64,000 bases of DNA from Paracraurococcus sp042666655 (GCF_042666655.1 NZ_JBHTDE010000002.1:620001-684000); one strand, 5' to 3'. Positions 41,205-50,351 are shown, numbered from the stretch's first letter. Program-made: numbers and translations. The notes: a model not told the origin generated them from the letters alone.

Positions 41205-41912
41205 ATGGACGAGGTCGCGGCGCCGCTATCGAGGTTGTTGCAGCGGATCGGCCGCTTTGCCCTCGGGCAGGGCGCGGCGCTGGCCGCGCTCGCGGTGGTC
41301 GCCGCCGGGCTGCTCGGCTTCGCCGCGGTGATGCAGCTGGTGCAGGGCGGCAGCCACCGCTTCGACGAGGCGGTGTTGCTCGCGCTGCGCCGGCCCGACG
41401 CGCCGGACCAGCCGATCGGGCCGGCCTGGCTGTCGCTTTCGGCGCGGGAGATCACGGCGCTGGGCAGCATCCCCGTCCTGGCGCTGCTCGGGCTGCTGGC
41501 GCTGGGCTACCTGCTGCTGGACCGGCGCTGGCGGGCGGCGCTGCTGCTGCTGGTGTCGTTGCCGGGTGGGCTGCTGCTGAACAGCGCCCTCAAGCAGGGG
41601 TTCGATAGGCCACGCCCGGCGCTGGTGGCGCGGTTGATGGAGGTGCAGACCGCCTCCTTCCCCTCCGGCCATGCCATGCTCTCGGCGATCGGCTTCCTGA
41701 CGCTGGGCGCGCTGCTGGCCAGCGGCGTGCGGCTGCGGCGGCACCGGGCCTATGTCCTCGGCGCGGCGGTGGCCTTGACCCTGCTGGTGGGGGCCAGCCG
41801 GGTCTGGCTCGGCGTGCACTGGCCGACCGACGTGCTGGCCGGCTGGTGCCTCGGCGCCGCCTGGGCGATGGGCTGCTGGCTGGTCCTGCGCGACTGGCGC
41901 CGTGGAAGCTGA
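41205..41912 (+). CDS. PAP2-family phosphatidic acid phosphatase
   Basis: 235-residue membrane phosphatase with about six hydrophobic helices. All three PAP2 signatures are present: KQGFDRPRP (K-x6-RP), SFPSGHAM (PSGH) and SRVWLGVHWPTDVLAG (SR-x5-H-x3-D). It removes phosphate from phosphatidic acid or an isoprenyl pyrophosphate. It is head-to-head with a lipid kinase that would catalyse the reverse lipid reaction. It is followed 36 nt later by hutU. Confidence 0.9.
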   Translation: MDEVAAPLSRLLQRIGRFALGQGAALAALAVVAAGLLGFAAVMQLVQGGSHRFDEAVLLALRRPDAPDQPIGPAWLSLSAREITALGSIPVLALLGLLALGYLLLDRRWRAALLLLVSLPGGLLLNSALKQGFDRPRPALVARLMEVQTASFPSGHAMLSAIGFLTLGALLASGVRLRRHRAYVLGAAVALTLLVGASRVWLGVHWPTDVLAGWCLGAAWAMGCWLVLRDWRRGS

Positions 41913-41948
41913 CTGACTCCGGGGCCGCGCCGTGGCTATCCTGCCGGC

Positions 41949-43616
41949 ATGACCGACCGTTTCCGCAACGCGCCCGCCATCCGCGCCCCCCGGGGCCTGG
42001 AGAAGTCCGCCCGGCATTGGACGACGGAGGCGCCGCTCCGGATGCTGATGAACAACCTCGACGACGAGGTGGCGGAGAAGCCAGGCGAATTGGTGGTCTA
42101 TGGCGGCATCGGCCGCGCCGCCCGCGACTGGGCCAGCTACGAGACCATCGTCGCGACGCTGCGGCGGCTGGAGGAGACCCAGACCCTGCTGGTGCAGTCC
42201 GGCAAGCCGGTCGGCGTCTTCGAGACCCACCCGGACGCGCCGCGGGTGCTGATCGCCAATTCCAACCTGGTGCCGCGCTGGGCGAGCTGGGAGCATTTCT
42301 CCGAGCTCGATCGGAAGGGGTTGATGATGTACGGCCAGATGACCGCGGGGTCCTGGATCTACATCGGCTCCCAGGGGATCGTGCAGGGCACCTACGAGAC
42401 CTTCGCCGAGTGCGGGCGGCAGCATTTCGGCGGCGACCTGGCGGGGCGCTGGATCCTGACCGGCGGGCTGGGCGGCATGGGCGGGGCGCAGCCGCTGGCC
42501 GGGGTCTTCGCCGGCGCCTGCGTGCTGGCGGTGGAATGCCAGCCGTCCAGCATCGAGAAGCGGCTGGAGACGCGCTACCTCGACCACAAGACCGACGACC
42601 TCGACACCGCCCTTGGCATGATCCGCGCAGCCTGTGCCGAGAGGCGCGCCATCAGCGTCGGCCTGCTGGGCAATGCGGCGGAGGTCTTCCCCGAGCTCAT
42701 CCGCCGCGGCGTCGTCCCCGACATCGTCACCGACCAGACCAGCGCGCATGACCCGGCCAACGGCTACCTGCCCGCCGGCTGGACGCTGTCCGAATGGGCG
42801 GCGAAGCGGGAGAGCGACCCGGCCGCGGTCGCCGCCGCGGCGAAGCGCAGCATGGTGGCGCAGGTCCAGGCGATGCTGGATTTCCAGGACCGCGGCGCGA
42901 AGGTGCTCGATTACGGCAACAACATCCGGCAGATGGCCAAGGAGGCAGGGCTGGCCGATGCCTTCGGCTTCCCCGGCTTCGTCCCGGCCTATATCCGCCC
43001 GCTGTTTTGCCGCGGCGTCGGCCCCTTCCGCTGGGCGGCGCTGTCCGGCGACCCGGAGGACATCTACCGCACCGATGCCCGCGTGCGGGAGCTGATCCCC
43101 GATGACGCCCACCTGCACCGCTGGCTCGACATGGCCCGGGCGCGGATCGCCTTCCAGGGATTGCCGGCGCGGATCTGCTGGGTCGGGCTCGGGGTGCGCG
43201 ACAGGCTCGGCCTCGCCTTCAACGAGATGGTGGCGCAGGGCGAGATCGGCCCCATCGTCATCGGCCGCGACCACCTGGATTCCGGCAGCGTCGCCTCGCC
43301 GAACCGGGAGACGGAAGCGATGCGCGACGGCTCGGATGCCGTCTCCGACTGGCCGCTGCTGAATGCGCTGCTGAACACGGCCTCGGGCGCCACCTGGGTC
43401 TCGCTGCACCATGGCGGCGGGGTCGGTATGGGGTTCAGCCAGCATGCCGGCATGGTCATCGTCGCCGATGGGACCGAGGACGCGGCACGCCGCCTCAAGC
43501 GGGTATTGTGGAACGATCCGGCGACCGGCGTCATGCGCCACGCCGATGCGGGGTATGGGACGGCGATCGACTGCGCGCGGGAGCATGGGCTCGACTTGCC
43601 CATGTTGAAGGCATGA
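41949..43616 (+). CDS. hutU: Urocanate hydratase
   Basis: 555 residues, the usual length. The NAD+-dependent hydratase turns urocanate into 4-imidazolone-5-propionate. Diagnostic stretches are ELVVYGGIGRAARDW, MYGQMTAGSWIYIGSQGIVQGTYETF, WILTGGLGGMGGAQPLAG (the NAD+ loop), DQTSAHDPANGYLPAGW and WVSLHHGGGVGMGFSQHAGMV. It is the first gene of hutUHI, and its stop overlaps the hutH start (ATGA). Confidence 0.97.
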   Translation: MTDRFRNAPAIRAPRGLEKSARHWTTEAPLRMLMNNLDDEVAEKPGELVVYGGIGRAARDWASYETIVATLRRLEETQTLLVQSGKPVGVFETHPDAPRVLIANSNLVPRWASWEHFSELDRKGLMMYGQMTAGSWIYIGSQGIVQGTYETFAECGRQHFGGDLAGRWILTGGLGGMGGAQPLAGVFAGACVLAVECQPSSIEKRLETRYLDHKTDDLDTALGMIRAACAERRAISVGLLGNAAEVFPELIRRGVVPDIVTDQTSAHDPANGYLPAGWTLSEWAAKRESDPAAVAAAAKRSMVAQVQAMLDFQDRGAKVLDYGNNIRQMAKEAGLADAFGFPGFVPAYIRPLFCRGVGPFRWAALSGDPEDIYRTDARVRELIPDDAHLHRWLDMARARIAFQGLPARICWVGLGVRDRLGLAFNEMVAQGEIGPIVIGRDHLDSGSVASPNRETEAMRDGSDAVSDWPLLNALLNTASGATWVSLHHGGGVGMGFSQHAGMVIVADGTEDAARRLKRVLWNDPATGVMRHADAGYGTAIDCAREHGLDLPMLKA

Positions 43617-45109
43617 TCACCCCCGGCAGCGCCGGCCTCTCCGCGCTGCGCGCCGTCATGGAAGGCGCGCCGCTGGCCTTGCCCGGGGACTGGCGTGCGC
43701 CGGTCGAGGCCTCGGCCGCGGCGCTCGCCGCGCGGATGGCGGGCGGCGAGGCGCTCTATGGCGTCAACACCGGCTTCGGCAAGCTGGCCAGCACCCGCAT
43801 CCCGGATGCCCGGCTGGCGCAGCTCCAGCTCAACCTGGTCCGCAGCCATGCCGCCGGCACCGGGCCGCTGCTGCCGGGCCCCGTGGTCCGGCTGGTGCTG
43901 GCCCTGAAGGCGCTGTCGCTGGCGCGCGGCGCTTCCGGCGTGCGGCCCGTGGTGATCGAGGCGCTGCTGGCGCTGCTCGAGGCCGGGGCGACACCTGCCA
44001 TCCCGGCGCGCGGCTCGGTCGGCGCCTCGGGCGACCTGGCGCCGCTGGCGCATCTCTCGCTGGTGCTGATCGGGGAGGGCGAGGCCTTCATCGGGGAGGA
44101 CGTGATGCCCGGCGCCGGGGCGCTGGAGCGCGCCGGCATCGTGCCGCTGGTGCTCGGCCCGAAGGAGGGGCTGGCGCTGCTGAACGGCACCCAGGTCAGC
44201 ACCGCGCTCGCCCTGGCCGCGCTGTTCGGCGCGGAGGACCTGCTGCGCACCGCCCTCCTCGCCGGGGCGATGAGCGTCGATGCCGCCCGCGGCAGCGACA
44301 CCCCCTTCGATGCCCGCATCCACGCGCTGCGCGGCCAGCCCGGCCAGATCCGCGCCGCCGCGGCCCTGCGCGGCCTGCTCGCCGGCAGCGACATCCGCGA
44401 CAGCCACCGGTTCGGCGACCCGCGGGTGCAGGATCCCTATTCCCTGCGCTGCCAGCCGCAGGTCGCCGGCGCCTGCCTCGACCTGATGGCGCATGCCGCC
44501 CAGGTGCTGGAACGCGAGGCCAATGCCGTCACCGACAATCCGCTGGTGATCGACGGCGATATCCTCTCGGGCGGCAATTTCCACGCCGAGCCGGTCGCCT
44601 TCGCCGCCGACGCGCTGGCCCTGGCACTGGCCGAACTCGGCGCCATCAGCGAACGCCGCATCGCCCTGCTGGTCGACCCGGCGCTGTCCGGCCTGCCGGC
44701 CTTCCTGGTGCGCGACGGCGGGCTGAATTCCGGCTTCATGCTGGCCCAGGTCACCGCCGCCGCCCTGGTGGCCGAGAACCGCGCCCTGGCGACGCCGCGC
44801 AGCGTGGACAGCCTGCCGACCAGCGCCAACCAGGAGGACCATGTCAGCATGGCCACCGGCGCCGCGCTGCGGCTGCACGACATGGCGGACAACCTGGCGG
44901 CGATCCTGGCGATCGAATTGCTGGCCGCCGCCCAGGGCCTCGAATTCCACCGACCCCTGCAATCCTCCACGGCCATCGAGCAGGCGCACGGGCTGGTGCG
45001 CGGCGTCGCCGGTCCCTGGGACACCGACCGCGTCATGGCGCCCGACATCGCCGCGGTGAAGGCGCTGGTCGAGCACGGCCGCTTCGCCGGCCTGGTGGAT
45101 GTCGCCTGA
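43613..45109 (+). CDS. hutH: Histidine ammonia-lyase
   Basis: 498 residues. It deaminates L-histidine to urocanate. The autocatalytic MIO prosthetic group forms from Ala138-Ser139-Gly140 within RGSVGASGDLAPLAH. Other landmarks are YGVNTGFGKLAS (with the catalytic Tyr), RVQDPYSLRCQPQV, EANAVTDNPLV and SLPTSANQEDHVSMA. The start MITPGS overlaps hutU (ATGA) and the stop overlaps hutI (TGATG), so the three enzymes are translationally coupled. Confidence 0.97.
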   Translation: MITPGSAGLSALRAVMEGAPLALPGDWRAPVEASAAALAARMAGGEALYGVNTGFGKLASTRIPDARLAQLQLNLVRSHAAGTGPLLPGPVVRLVLALKALSLARGASGVRPVVIEALLALLEAGATPAIPARGSVGASGDLAPLAHLSLVLIGEGEAFIGEDVMPGAGALERAGIVPLVLGPKEGLALLNGTQVSTALALAALFGAEDLLRTALLAGAMSVDAARGSDTPFDARIHALRGQPGQIRAAAALRGLLAGSDIRDSHRFGDPRVQDPYSLRCQPQVAGACLDLMAHAAQVLEREANAVTDNPLVIDGDILSGGNFHAEPVAFAADALALALAELGAISERRIALLVDPALSGLPAFLVRDGGLNSGFMLAQVTAAALVAENRALATPRSVDSLPTSANQEDHVSMATGAALRLHDMADNLAAILAIELLAAAQGLEFHRPLQSSTAIEQAHGLVRGVAGPWDTDRVMAPDIAAVKALVEHGRFAGLVDVA

Positions 45110-46293
45110 TGTTCGACCGCGTCTGGCTCAACGCCAACCTCGCCACCATGCAGGGCGAGGGGCTCGGCATCGTCGAGGATGGCGCCGTCGCCGCGACCGC
45201 CGGCCGCATCGCCTGGGTCGGCCCCCGCGCCGCGCTGCCCGGCCCGGCGCGGGAGACGGTGGATTGCGCCGGTGCCTGGATTCTTCCCGGGCTGATCGAC
45301 TGCCACACCCACCTGGTCTTCGGCGGCGATCGCGCCGACGAGTTCGAGCGGCGCCTGGCCGGCGAGGACTATGCCGCGATCCTCAAGGCGGGCGGCGGCA
45401 TCCTGTCCACCGTCCGGGCCACCCGCGCCGCGAGCGAGGACGCCCTGCTCGCCGCCGCCCTGCCGCGCGCCCGCACCCTGATGGCGGAAGGCGTCACCAC
45501 GCTGGAGGTGAAGTCGGGCTACGGGCTCGACACCGCGGCCGAGCTGCGCCAGCTCCGCGTCGCCCGCCGGCTCGGCGCCGAGCTGCCGCTCTCGGTCGTC
45601 ACCACCTTGCTCGCCGCGCATGCGGTGCCGCCGGAATTCGCCGGCCGCCGCGCCGACTACGCCCGGCTGGTGGCGGCGGAGACGGTGCCCGCCGCCATCG
45701 GCCTGGCGGATGCGGTGGACGTCTTCCACGACACCCTGGCATTCAACGACGAGGAAGCCGGCTGGGTGCTCGACGCCGCCCGCCGCCATGGCTTGCCCGC
45801 GAAGCTGCATGGCGACCAGCATGCCGATGCCGGCAGCGCCATGCTCGGCGCCCGGCACGGCGTGCTCTCGGTCGACCACCTGGAGCGCGCCAATGCCGCC
45901 GGCTTGGCCGCCATGGGCGCGGCCGGCACCGTCGCCGTGCTGCTGCCCGGCGCCTGCTACTTCCTGCGGGAGACCGCGCGGCCCGACATCGCCGCCATGC
46001 GCGCCGCCGGCGTCCGGATGGCGGTCGGCACCGACTTCAACCCCGGTTCCTCTCCCGCGCTTTCCCTGCTGCTGATGCTGAACATGGCCTGCACCCTGTT
46101 CCGCCTGACCGTCGCCGAATCGCTCCGCGGCGTGACGGTGAACGCCGCGGCGGCGCTGGGCCTGGCGGATCGTGGCCGGCTGGCGCCCGGCCGGCGCTGC
46201 GACCTGGCGCTGTACCGGATCGCCCGCCCGGCCGAGCTCTGCTACTGGGTCGGCGGCAATCCCTGCATCGGCCGCGTGGTCGAAGGACACTGA
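45109..46293 (+). CDS. hutI: Imidazolonepropionase
   Basis: 394-residue amidohydrolase that opens 4-imidazolone-5-propionate to N-formimidoyl-L-glutamate. Metal motif LIDCHTHLVFGGDRADEF, then EGVTTLEVKSGYGLD, VDVFHDTLAFNDEEAGWVLD, LHGDQHADAGSAM and VGTDFNPGSSPALS. It sits between hutH (TGATG overlap) and the thioesterase gene (TGATG overlap). Its product is the substrate of HutF encoded on the opposite strand. Confidence 0.97.
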   Translation: MFDRVWLNANLATMQGEGLGIVEDGAVAATAGRIAWVGPRAALPGPARETVDCAGAWILPGLIDCHTHLVFGGDRADEFERRLAGEDYAAILKAGGGILSTVRATRAASEDALLAAALPRARTLMAEGVTTLEVKSGYGLDTAAELRQLRVARRLGAELPLSVVTTLLAAHAVPPEFAGRRADYARLVAAETVPAAIGLADAVDVFHDTLAFNDEEAGWVLDAARRHGLPAKLHGDQHADAGSAMLGARHGVLSVDHLERANAAGLAAMGAAGTVAVLLPGACYFLRETARPDIAAMRAAGVRMAVGTDFNPGSSPALSLLLMLNMACTLFRLTVAESLRGVTVNAAAALGLADRGRLAPGRRCDLALYRIARPAELCYWVGGNPCIGRVVEGH

Positions 46294-46718
46294 TGACGAC
46301 ACCGACCACGGCCGAGATCCAGGCCATCATGCGGCGCGGCGTGCCGCTCGCCGCCGCGTGGGAGATCGAGGTGCTGGCGGCCGAATCCGGCACCGCATTG
46401 GTCCGCCTGCCGGCCAGGCCGGTGCTGCTGCGGCCCGGCAACACCGTCTCGGGCCCCGCCCTGATGGGGTTGGCCGACGTGGCGATGTGGGCGGCGCTGC
46501 TGTCCACCACCGAGGGGCGCGACGACAGCGTCACCAGCACCATGACGGTCAATTTCCTCCGCCCCGCCGGCAGCGGCGCCGTGCTGGCCGAGGCCCGGCT
46601 GGTGAAGCGGGGCCGCCGCCAGGTCTTCGGCGAGATCATTCTTCGCGCCGAGGGCTCGGACGAGATCGCCACCCATATCACGACCACCTGGACCGTGATC
46701 GCGCCGGCGCGCGGCTGA
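46293..46718 (+). CDS. PaaI-family hotdog-fold thioesterase
   Basis: 141 residues with the hotdog core GPALMGLADVAMWAALLSTT (helix) and DDSVTSTMTVNFLRPAGSGAVLAEARLVKRGRRQVFGEIIL strands; the D-V-A-M-W segment holds the catalytic acidic residue. It hydrolyses acyl-CoA thioesters. It is coupled to hutI by TGATG, so it is the last gene of the hut plus-strand operon, though thioesterase activity is not part of histidine degradation. Confidence 0.88.
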   Translation: MTTPTTAEIQAIMRRGVPLAAAWEIEVLAAESGTALVRLPARPVLLRPGNTVSGPALMGLADVAMWAALLSTTEGRDDSVTSTMTVNFLRPAGSGAVLAEARLVKRGRRQVFGEIILRAEGSDEIATHITTTWTVIAPARG

Positions 46719-46768
46719 CCGCGGCGATGCCCGGCTGCAACGCGACCGCCGGGCAATCCCCGGCGCCC

Positions 46769-46792
46769 CGCCGCCGAACCGTACCGGCGGCG
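46769..46792 (+). terminator. Terminator-like hairpin after the hutUHI operon
   Basis: CGCCGCCG-N8-CGGCGGCG, a perfect 8-bp stem 50 nt after the thioesterase stop and 35 nt before the next ATG. Confidence 0.5.
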
Positions 46793-46827
46793 CTGCGTTG
46801 CGGCCCGGCAACGCCGGGACCCTCCGC

Positions 46828-47568
46828 ATGCGCCTCGCCGCCACCGCCCTCGTCCTAGCCCTGCTGACCGGCAGCGTCCGCGCCGCCGTCTTCGACGAGT
46901 TCCAGATTTTCGACGGCCGCATCGCCGAGCCGGGTGGCGTCGACCTCAACCTCCACCTCAATGCTGGCCGGCACGGCATCCGCGACGGGCAGGGGGCCCC
47001 GCGCAACGGTCTGCTGCTGACCACCGAGATCGGCTACGCCACCACCCCCTGGCACGAGGTCGCGGTCTATTTCCCAGTCGCCCGGGAATTCTCCGGCGAC
47101 CTGTTCGGCGGCGGCTTCAAGCTGCGCAACAGCTTCGTCACCCCGGGGGCGGGCGACCGGCCGCTCGCGGCCGGGCTGGACATCGAGTTGCGGCGGCAAT
47201 CCTTTCGCTTCTCCTCGGCCGATTGGGCGCTGACCCTGCGGCCGATCCTCGACCTGCGGACCGGGCCCTGGCAACTCATCCTCAACCCCGGGGTGGAGTT
47301 CCCGCTGGGCCGGGCCGGGCCGGTCTTCGCCCCGGCCATCCGCGGGGTGCGCCGGGTGGCCGAGACGGTCTGGCTAGGGCTCGAGCACTACATGGATTTC
47401 GGCCGGATCGACCGGCCCGAGGCGCCGCGCGGCCAGGCGCACCAGCTTTTCCTCACCACCGATATCCGGCTGGCCGAGAAACTGGCGGTGCAGTTCGGCG
47501 TCGGCCACGGGCTGACCCACGCGAGCGATCGCTGGGCCGGGAAATTCATGCTTCTGGTCGATTTCTGA
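46828..47568 (+). CDS. Exported protein, predicted outer-membrane beta-barrel
   Basis: 246 residues with signal MRLAATALVLALLTGSVRA. The mature chain alternates polar and hydrophobic residues in strands: GGVDLNLHLNAGRH, EIGYATTPWHEVAVYFPVA, WQLILNPGVEFPLGR, TVWLGLEHYMDFGRI, LAVQFGVGHGLTHASDRW, and ends in an aromatic residue (KFMLLVDF), the hallmark of barrel insertion. No porin family is recognised. The ATG at 46828 was chosen over an in-frame TTG at 46798 because it opens the signal peptide. Confidence 0.8.
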   Translation: MRLAATALVLALLTGSVRAAVFDEFQIFDGRIAEPGGVDLNLHLNAGRHGIRDGQGAPRNGLLLTTEIGYATTPWHEVAVYFPVAREFSGDLFGGGFKLRNSFVTPGAGDRPLAAGLDIELRRQSFRFSSADWALTLRPILDLRTGPWQLILNPGVEFPLGRAGPVFAPAIRGVRRVAETVWLGLEHYMDFGRIDRPEAPRGQAHQLFLTTDIRLAEKLAVQFGVGHGLTHASDRWAGKFMLLVDF

Positions 47569-47646
47569 ACAGACCATGACCGGAGTCGCGCATCAAAATT
47601 CAGAACCGCGAAGGCTTCGAGAACGCGCTCGCGGGTCTGGCATATG

Positions 47647-47659
47647 TTTCATCACGAAA
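47647..47659. promoter_or_regulatory. Imperfect inverted repeat upstream of the TetR gene
   Basis: TTTC-ATCAC-GAAA, extendable to 7-bp arms with one mismatch, about 120 nt before the TetR-family start, in an A/T-richer part of the gap. Possible autoregulatory operator. Confidence 0.3.
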
Positions 47660-47777
47660 TATTGTGGTCGAGCCGCTCCCGCTAAGGTGTTGCGAACTCC
47701 CGGTTAGCTCATCAAAGCGACTGTCGGCGCTCGCGACCCGCTTGCAGCGCCGCATCATCTCTGGACTTCTGCCTGGC

Positions 47778-48395
47778 ATGGCCCAGGCAAAACGCATCCC
47801 CGACCTGGCCGCGCGTCGCGGCTACCACCACGGCAACCTGCGGGAGGCGTTGCTCGAAGGCGCCCGACAACTCGTTGCGGAACGTGGGCCGCAGGGCTTC
47901 ACCCTGAGCGAGGCGGCACGGCGGGCCGGGGTCTCGCCCAGCGCTCCCTACCGCCACTTCAAGGACCGTGAGGAGGTGCTGGCGGAGCTCGGCCGGCGCG
48001 GCTTCGCGCTGTTCGCCCAGCGGCTGCAGGCCGCCGCCGGCGGGGCGCGGGACGCGGCCGAGGCGCTGCGCCGCATGGGCCCTGCCTACCTGGCCTTCGC
48101 CCGCGAGGAGCCTGGCTACTATGCCGCGATGTTCAGCTTCCAGCCGGAGGAGATGGCCGGCGAGCCGGAGAAGGGCAGCCCCTTCGAGGCGCTGACCGGC
48201 ACGATCGGTGCGCTGCTGCCGGGCGGGGCGGGGCTTGCCGGGCGCAACCCGCGGCTGGTGGCCATGCAGGTCTGGGCGCTGTCGCACGGCGTGGCGATGC
48301 TGGAGCGGGTCGGGATGCCGGCGCCCGAGAGCGGCGCACCGCCGGCCGAGGCAGTGCTGGAGAAGGGCGTCACCGCGCTGCTCGGCCGCATGTGA
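47778..48395 (+). CDS. TetR/AcrR family transcriptional regulator
   Basis: 205 residues. The N-terminal DNA-binding domain is GYHHGNLREALLEGARQLVAERGPQGFTLSEAARRAGVSPSAPYRHFKDREEVLAELG, with a clear helix-turn-helix at LSEAARRAGVSPSAPYRHF. The C-terminal region (MGPAYLAFAREEPGYYAAMF) fits the TetR C-terminal WHG type. The ATG at 47778 is chosen; the frame is open to 47664 but that segment is atypical. The target is unknown; the barrel gene upstream and the Bug receptor downstream are candidates. Confidence 0.9.
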   Translation: MAQAKRIPDLAARRGYHHGNLREALLEGARQLVAERGPQGFTLSEAARRAGVSPSAPYRHFKDREEVLAELGRRGFALFAQRLQAAAGGARDAAEALRRMGPAYLAFAREEPGYYAAMFSFQPEEMAGEPEKGSPFEALTGTIGALLPGGAGLAGRNPRLVAMQVWALSHGVAMLERVGMPAPESGAPPAEAVLEKGVTALLGRM

Positions 48396-48470
48396 CGGAG
48401 GGCAGTCGGCTGCGGCCCATGCTGACGGCCATATTCGATGACCGCCGACATGACTCCCTGAGCTCCCAGG

Positions 48471-48551
48471 CGGCGGGCGGCCGCATCGTGGCCTTGGCTC
48501 GCCGCGCGCGGCGGGCGCCATCCGGCGCCCCGGCGGGCTTCGCCCACCCCA
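48471..48551. repeat. Dispersed GC-rich intergenic repeat, copy 2
   Basis: Partner of 27221-27280. This copy contains two extra self-complementary parts: GCCGCGCGCGGC (perfect palindrome) and GGGCGCC-ATCC-GGCGCCC (7-bp stem). It lies between the convergent TetR and Bug genes. Confidence 0.6.
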
Positions 48552-48575
48552 GGTCAGGCAATGCGGGCGTCGGTA

Positions 48576-49553
48576 TCAGTCGAGGCTGGCGCCGGAGCGC
48601 CGGACGATCGCCGCCCAGCGGGCGATGTCGGCCTCGTGCACCCGGCGGAAGGCCTCGGGCGAGGGGTCGGCCGGCGGGGTGATGCCCTGGGTCTGCACCA
48701 GCCAGGCCTGGAAGTCCGGCGTGGCGAGAATCTTCGCCACCTCGGCCTGCATCCGCTGCTGGATGGCGGGCGGCAGGCCGGGCGGACCGAACAGGCCGTA
48801 CCAGGTGCTGCTCTCGAAGCCTGGCAGGGCGCAGGCCTCGGCCACCGTCGCCACCCCCGGCAGGGCGGCGACCGGCCGCGGCACCGTCACGCCGAGCGCC
48901 AGCGCCTGGCCTTGCGTGACCGGCCCGATGGAGGGGCCGACCTGGTTGAAGAACAGGTCCACGTCGCCGCTGAGCAGCGCCTGGATCGCCCCCGGCTGGC
49001 CGCGATAGGGCACATGGGTCAGCGACAGCCCGGCGGCGGCGGCGAATTGCGCCGCGGCCAGGTGGGTGGAGGCGCCGTTGCCGGTCGAGGCATAGTTCAG
49101 CGCCCCCGGCCGGGCGCGGGCGGCCGCCAGCAGGTCGGCGCAGGTCCGGTATTGCGGGCGCTTGTCCGGGTTGACCAGCAGCACGTTCGGCACGTCGCCC
49201 AGCAGGGCGATGTGGCTGACATCCTTCAGCGGATCGAAGGGCAGGGACTTGTAGAGCGTCGCGTTGATCGCATGCGTCCCGGCGGTGCCGATCAGGAAGA
49301 GATATCCGTCGGGCCTGGCCTTGGCCACCGCCTCGGAGGCGATGTTGCCGCCGGCGCCGGTGCGGTTGTCCACCACCACCGGCTGACCGAGGGCGCGGCC
49401 CAGCGGTTCGGCCAACTTGCGGGCATAGATGTCGGTGCCGGCGCCGTTCGGAAAGCCGCCGAGGATGGTGACGGGGCGGTTGGGCCAGGCCTCCTGCGCC
49501 GCGGCCGGCAGGGCCAGCAGCAAGGCGAGCATCGTGGTCGCGCGGCGGAGCAT
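48576..49553 (-). CDS. Bug-family (TTT) substrate-binding protein
   Basis: 325-residue periplasmic receptor. Signal MLRRATTMLALLLALPAAAQ, then WPNRPVTILGGFPNGAGTD, VVDNRTGAGGNIASEAVA, NYASTGNGASTHLAAAQF and HVPYRGQPGAIQALLSGDVDLFF. GGGAAGGG precedes the ATG. It is divergent from the Asp/Glu racemase with 51 bp between starts, which suggests co-regulation and uptake of a racemase substrate (inference). Orphan: no membrane subunits. Confidence 0.92.
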   Translation of the reverse strand: MLRRATTMLALLLALPAAAQEAWPNRPVTILGGFPNGAGTDIYARKLAEPLGRALGQPVVVDNRTGAGGNIASEAVAKARPDGYLFLIGTAGTHAINATLYKSLPFDPLKDVSHIALLGDVPNVLLVNPDKRPQYRTCADLLAAARARPGALNYASTGNGASTHLAAAQFAAAAGLSLTHVPYRGQPGAIQALLSGDVDLFFNQVGPSIGPVTQGQALALGVTVPRPVAALPGVATVAEACALPGFESSTWYGLFGPPGLPPAIQQRMQAEVAKILATPDFQAWLVQTQGITPPADPSPEAFRRVHEADIARWAAIVRRSGASLD

Positions 49554-49604
49554 CCCGGATCCCTTCCCGTTTCGCTGGCCAACCTAGCGGGTTAGGTTCG
49601 GCGG

Positions 49605-50351
49605 ATGAACCGGCAAGACACCCCCGCGCCGCGCATCGCCCGCGGCGGCAAGGCGATCTATGGCGCCCCCTTGGGCATCCTGATGCTGGAAGCCCGCTTC
49701 CCGCGCATCCCCGGCGACATGGGCAATGCCGGCACCTGGCCCTTCCCGGTGCTGTACCGCGTGGTGCGCGGCGCCAGCCCGGACCGCGTGGTCCTGCAGG
49801 GGGCGCGCGGCCTGCTGCCGGATTTCATCGCCGCGGCGCAGGACCTGGTCGCGCAAGGCGCCGAGGCCATCACCACCAACTGCGGCTTCCTGGCGCTGTT
49901 CCAGCGGGAGCTCGCCGCGGCGGTCGGGGTGCCGGTCGCCACCTCCTCGCTGCTGCAGGTGCCCTGGGTCCAGGCGACCCTGCCGGCGGGTCGGCGGGTC
50001 GGCGTGCTCACGGTCAGCAAGGGCTCGCTGACCCCCGCGCACCTCGCCGCCGCCGGCGTGCCGGCGGATACGCCGATCATGGGCACCGAGGGCGGGCGGG
50101 AGTTCTTCCGCGTGCTGATCAAGGCCGAGGCGATCGACATGGACGTGGCGCTGGCCGAACAGGACATCCTGGAGGCCGGCCGTGCGCTGGTCGCGGCGCA
50201 TCCCGGGATCGGCGCCATCGTGCTGGAATGCACCAACATGCCGCCCTATGCGGCGGCGCTGCAGGCGGCGCTCGGCCTGCCGGTCTTCGACGTCTATTCC
50301 ATGATCACCTGGTTTCATGCGGGCCTGCGGCCCCGGCGCTTCGCGGAATAG
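49605..50351 (+). CDS. Aspartate/glutamate racemase family protein
   Basis: 248 residues. The two catalytic-cysteine motifs are present: AITTNCGFLALF and VLECTNMPPYAAALQ. N-terminal YGAPLGILMLEARFPRIPGD and VTSS-type loop VATSSLLQVPW fit the hydantoin/Asp-Glu racemase superfamily. The reaction could be an amino-acid or hydantoin racemisation, or a maleate/arylmalonate-type conversion. It is divergent from a Bug receptor. Its 3' end overlaps the 3' end of the small Cys-rich gene on the other strand by 47 nt. Confidence 0.85.
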   Translation: MNRQDTPAPRIARGGKAIYGAPLGILMLEARFPRIPGDMGNAGTWPFPVLYRVVRGASPDRVVLQGARGLLPDFIAAAQDLVAQGAEAITTNCGFLALFQRELAAAVGVPVATSSLLQVPWVQATLPAGRRVGVLTVSKGSLTPAHLAAAGVPADTPIMGTEGGREFFRVLIKAEAIDMDVALAEQDILEAGRALVAAHPGIGAIVLECTNMPPYAAALQAALGLPVFDVYSMITWFHAGLRPRRFAE

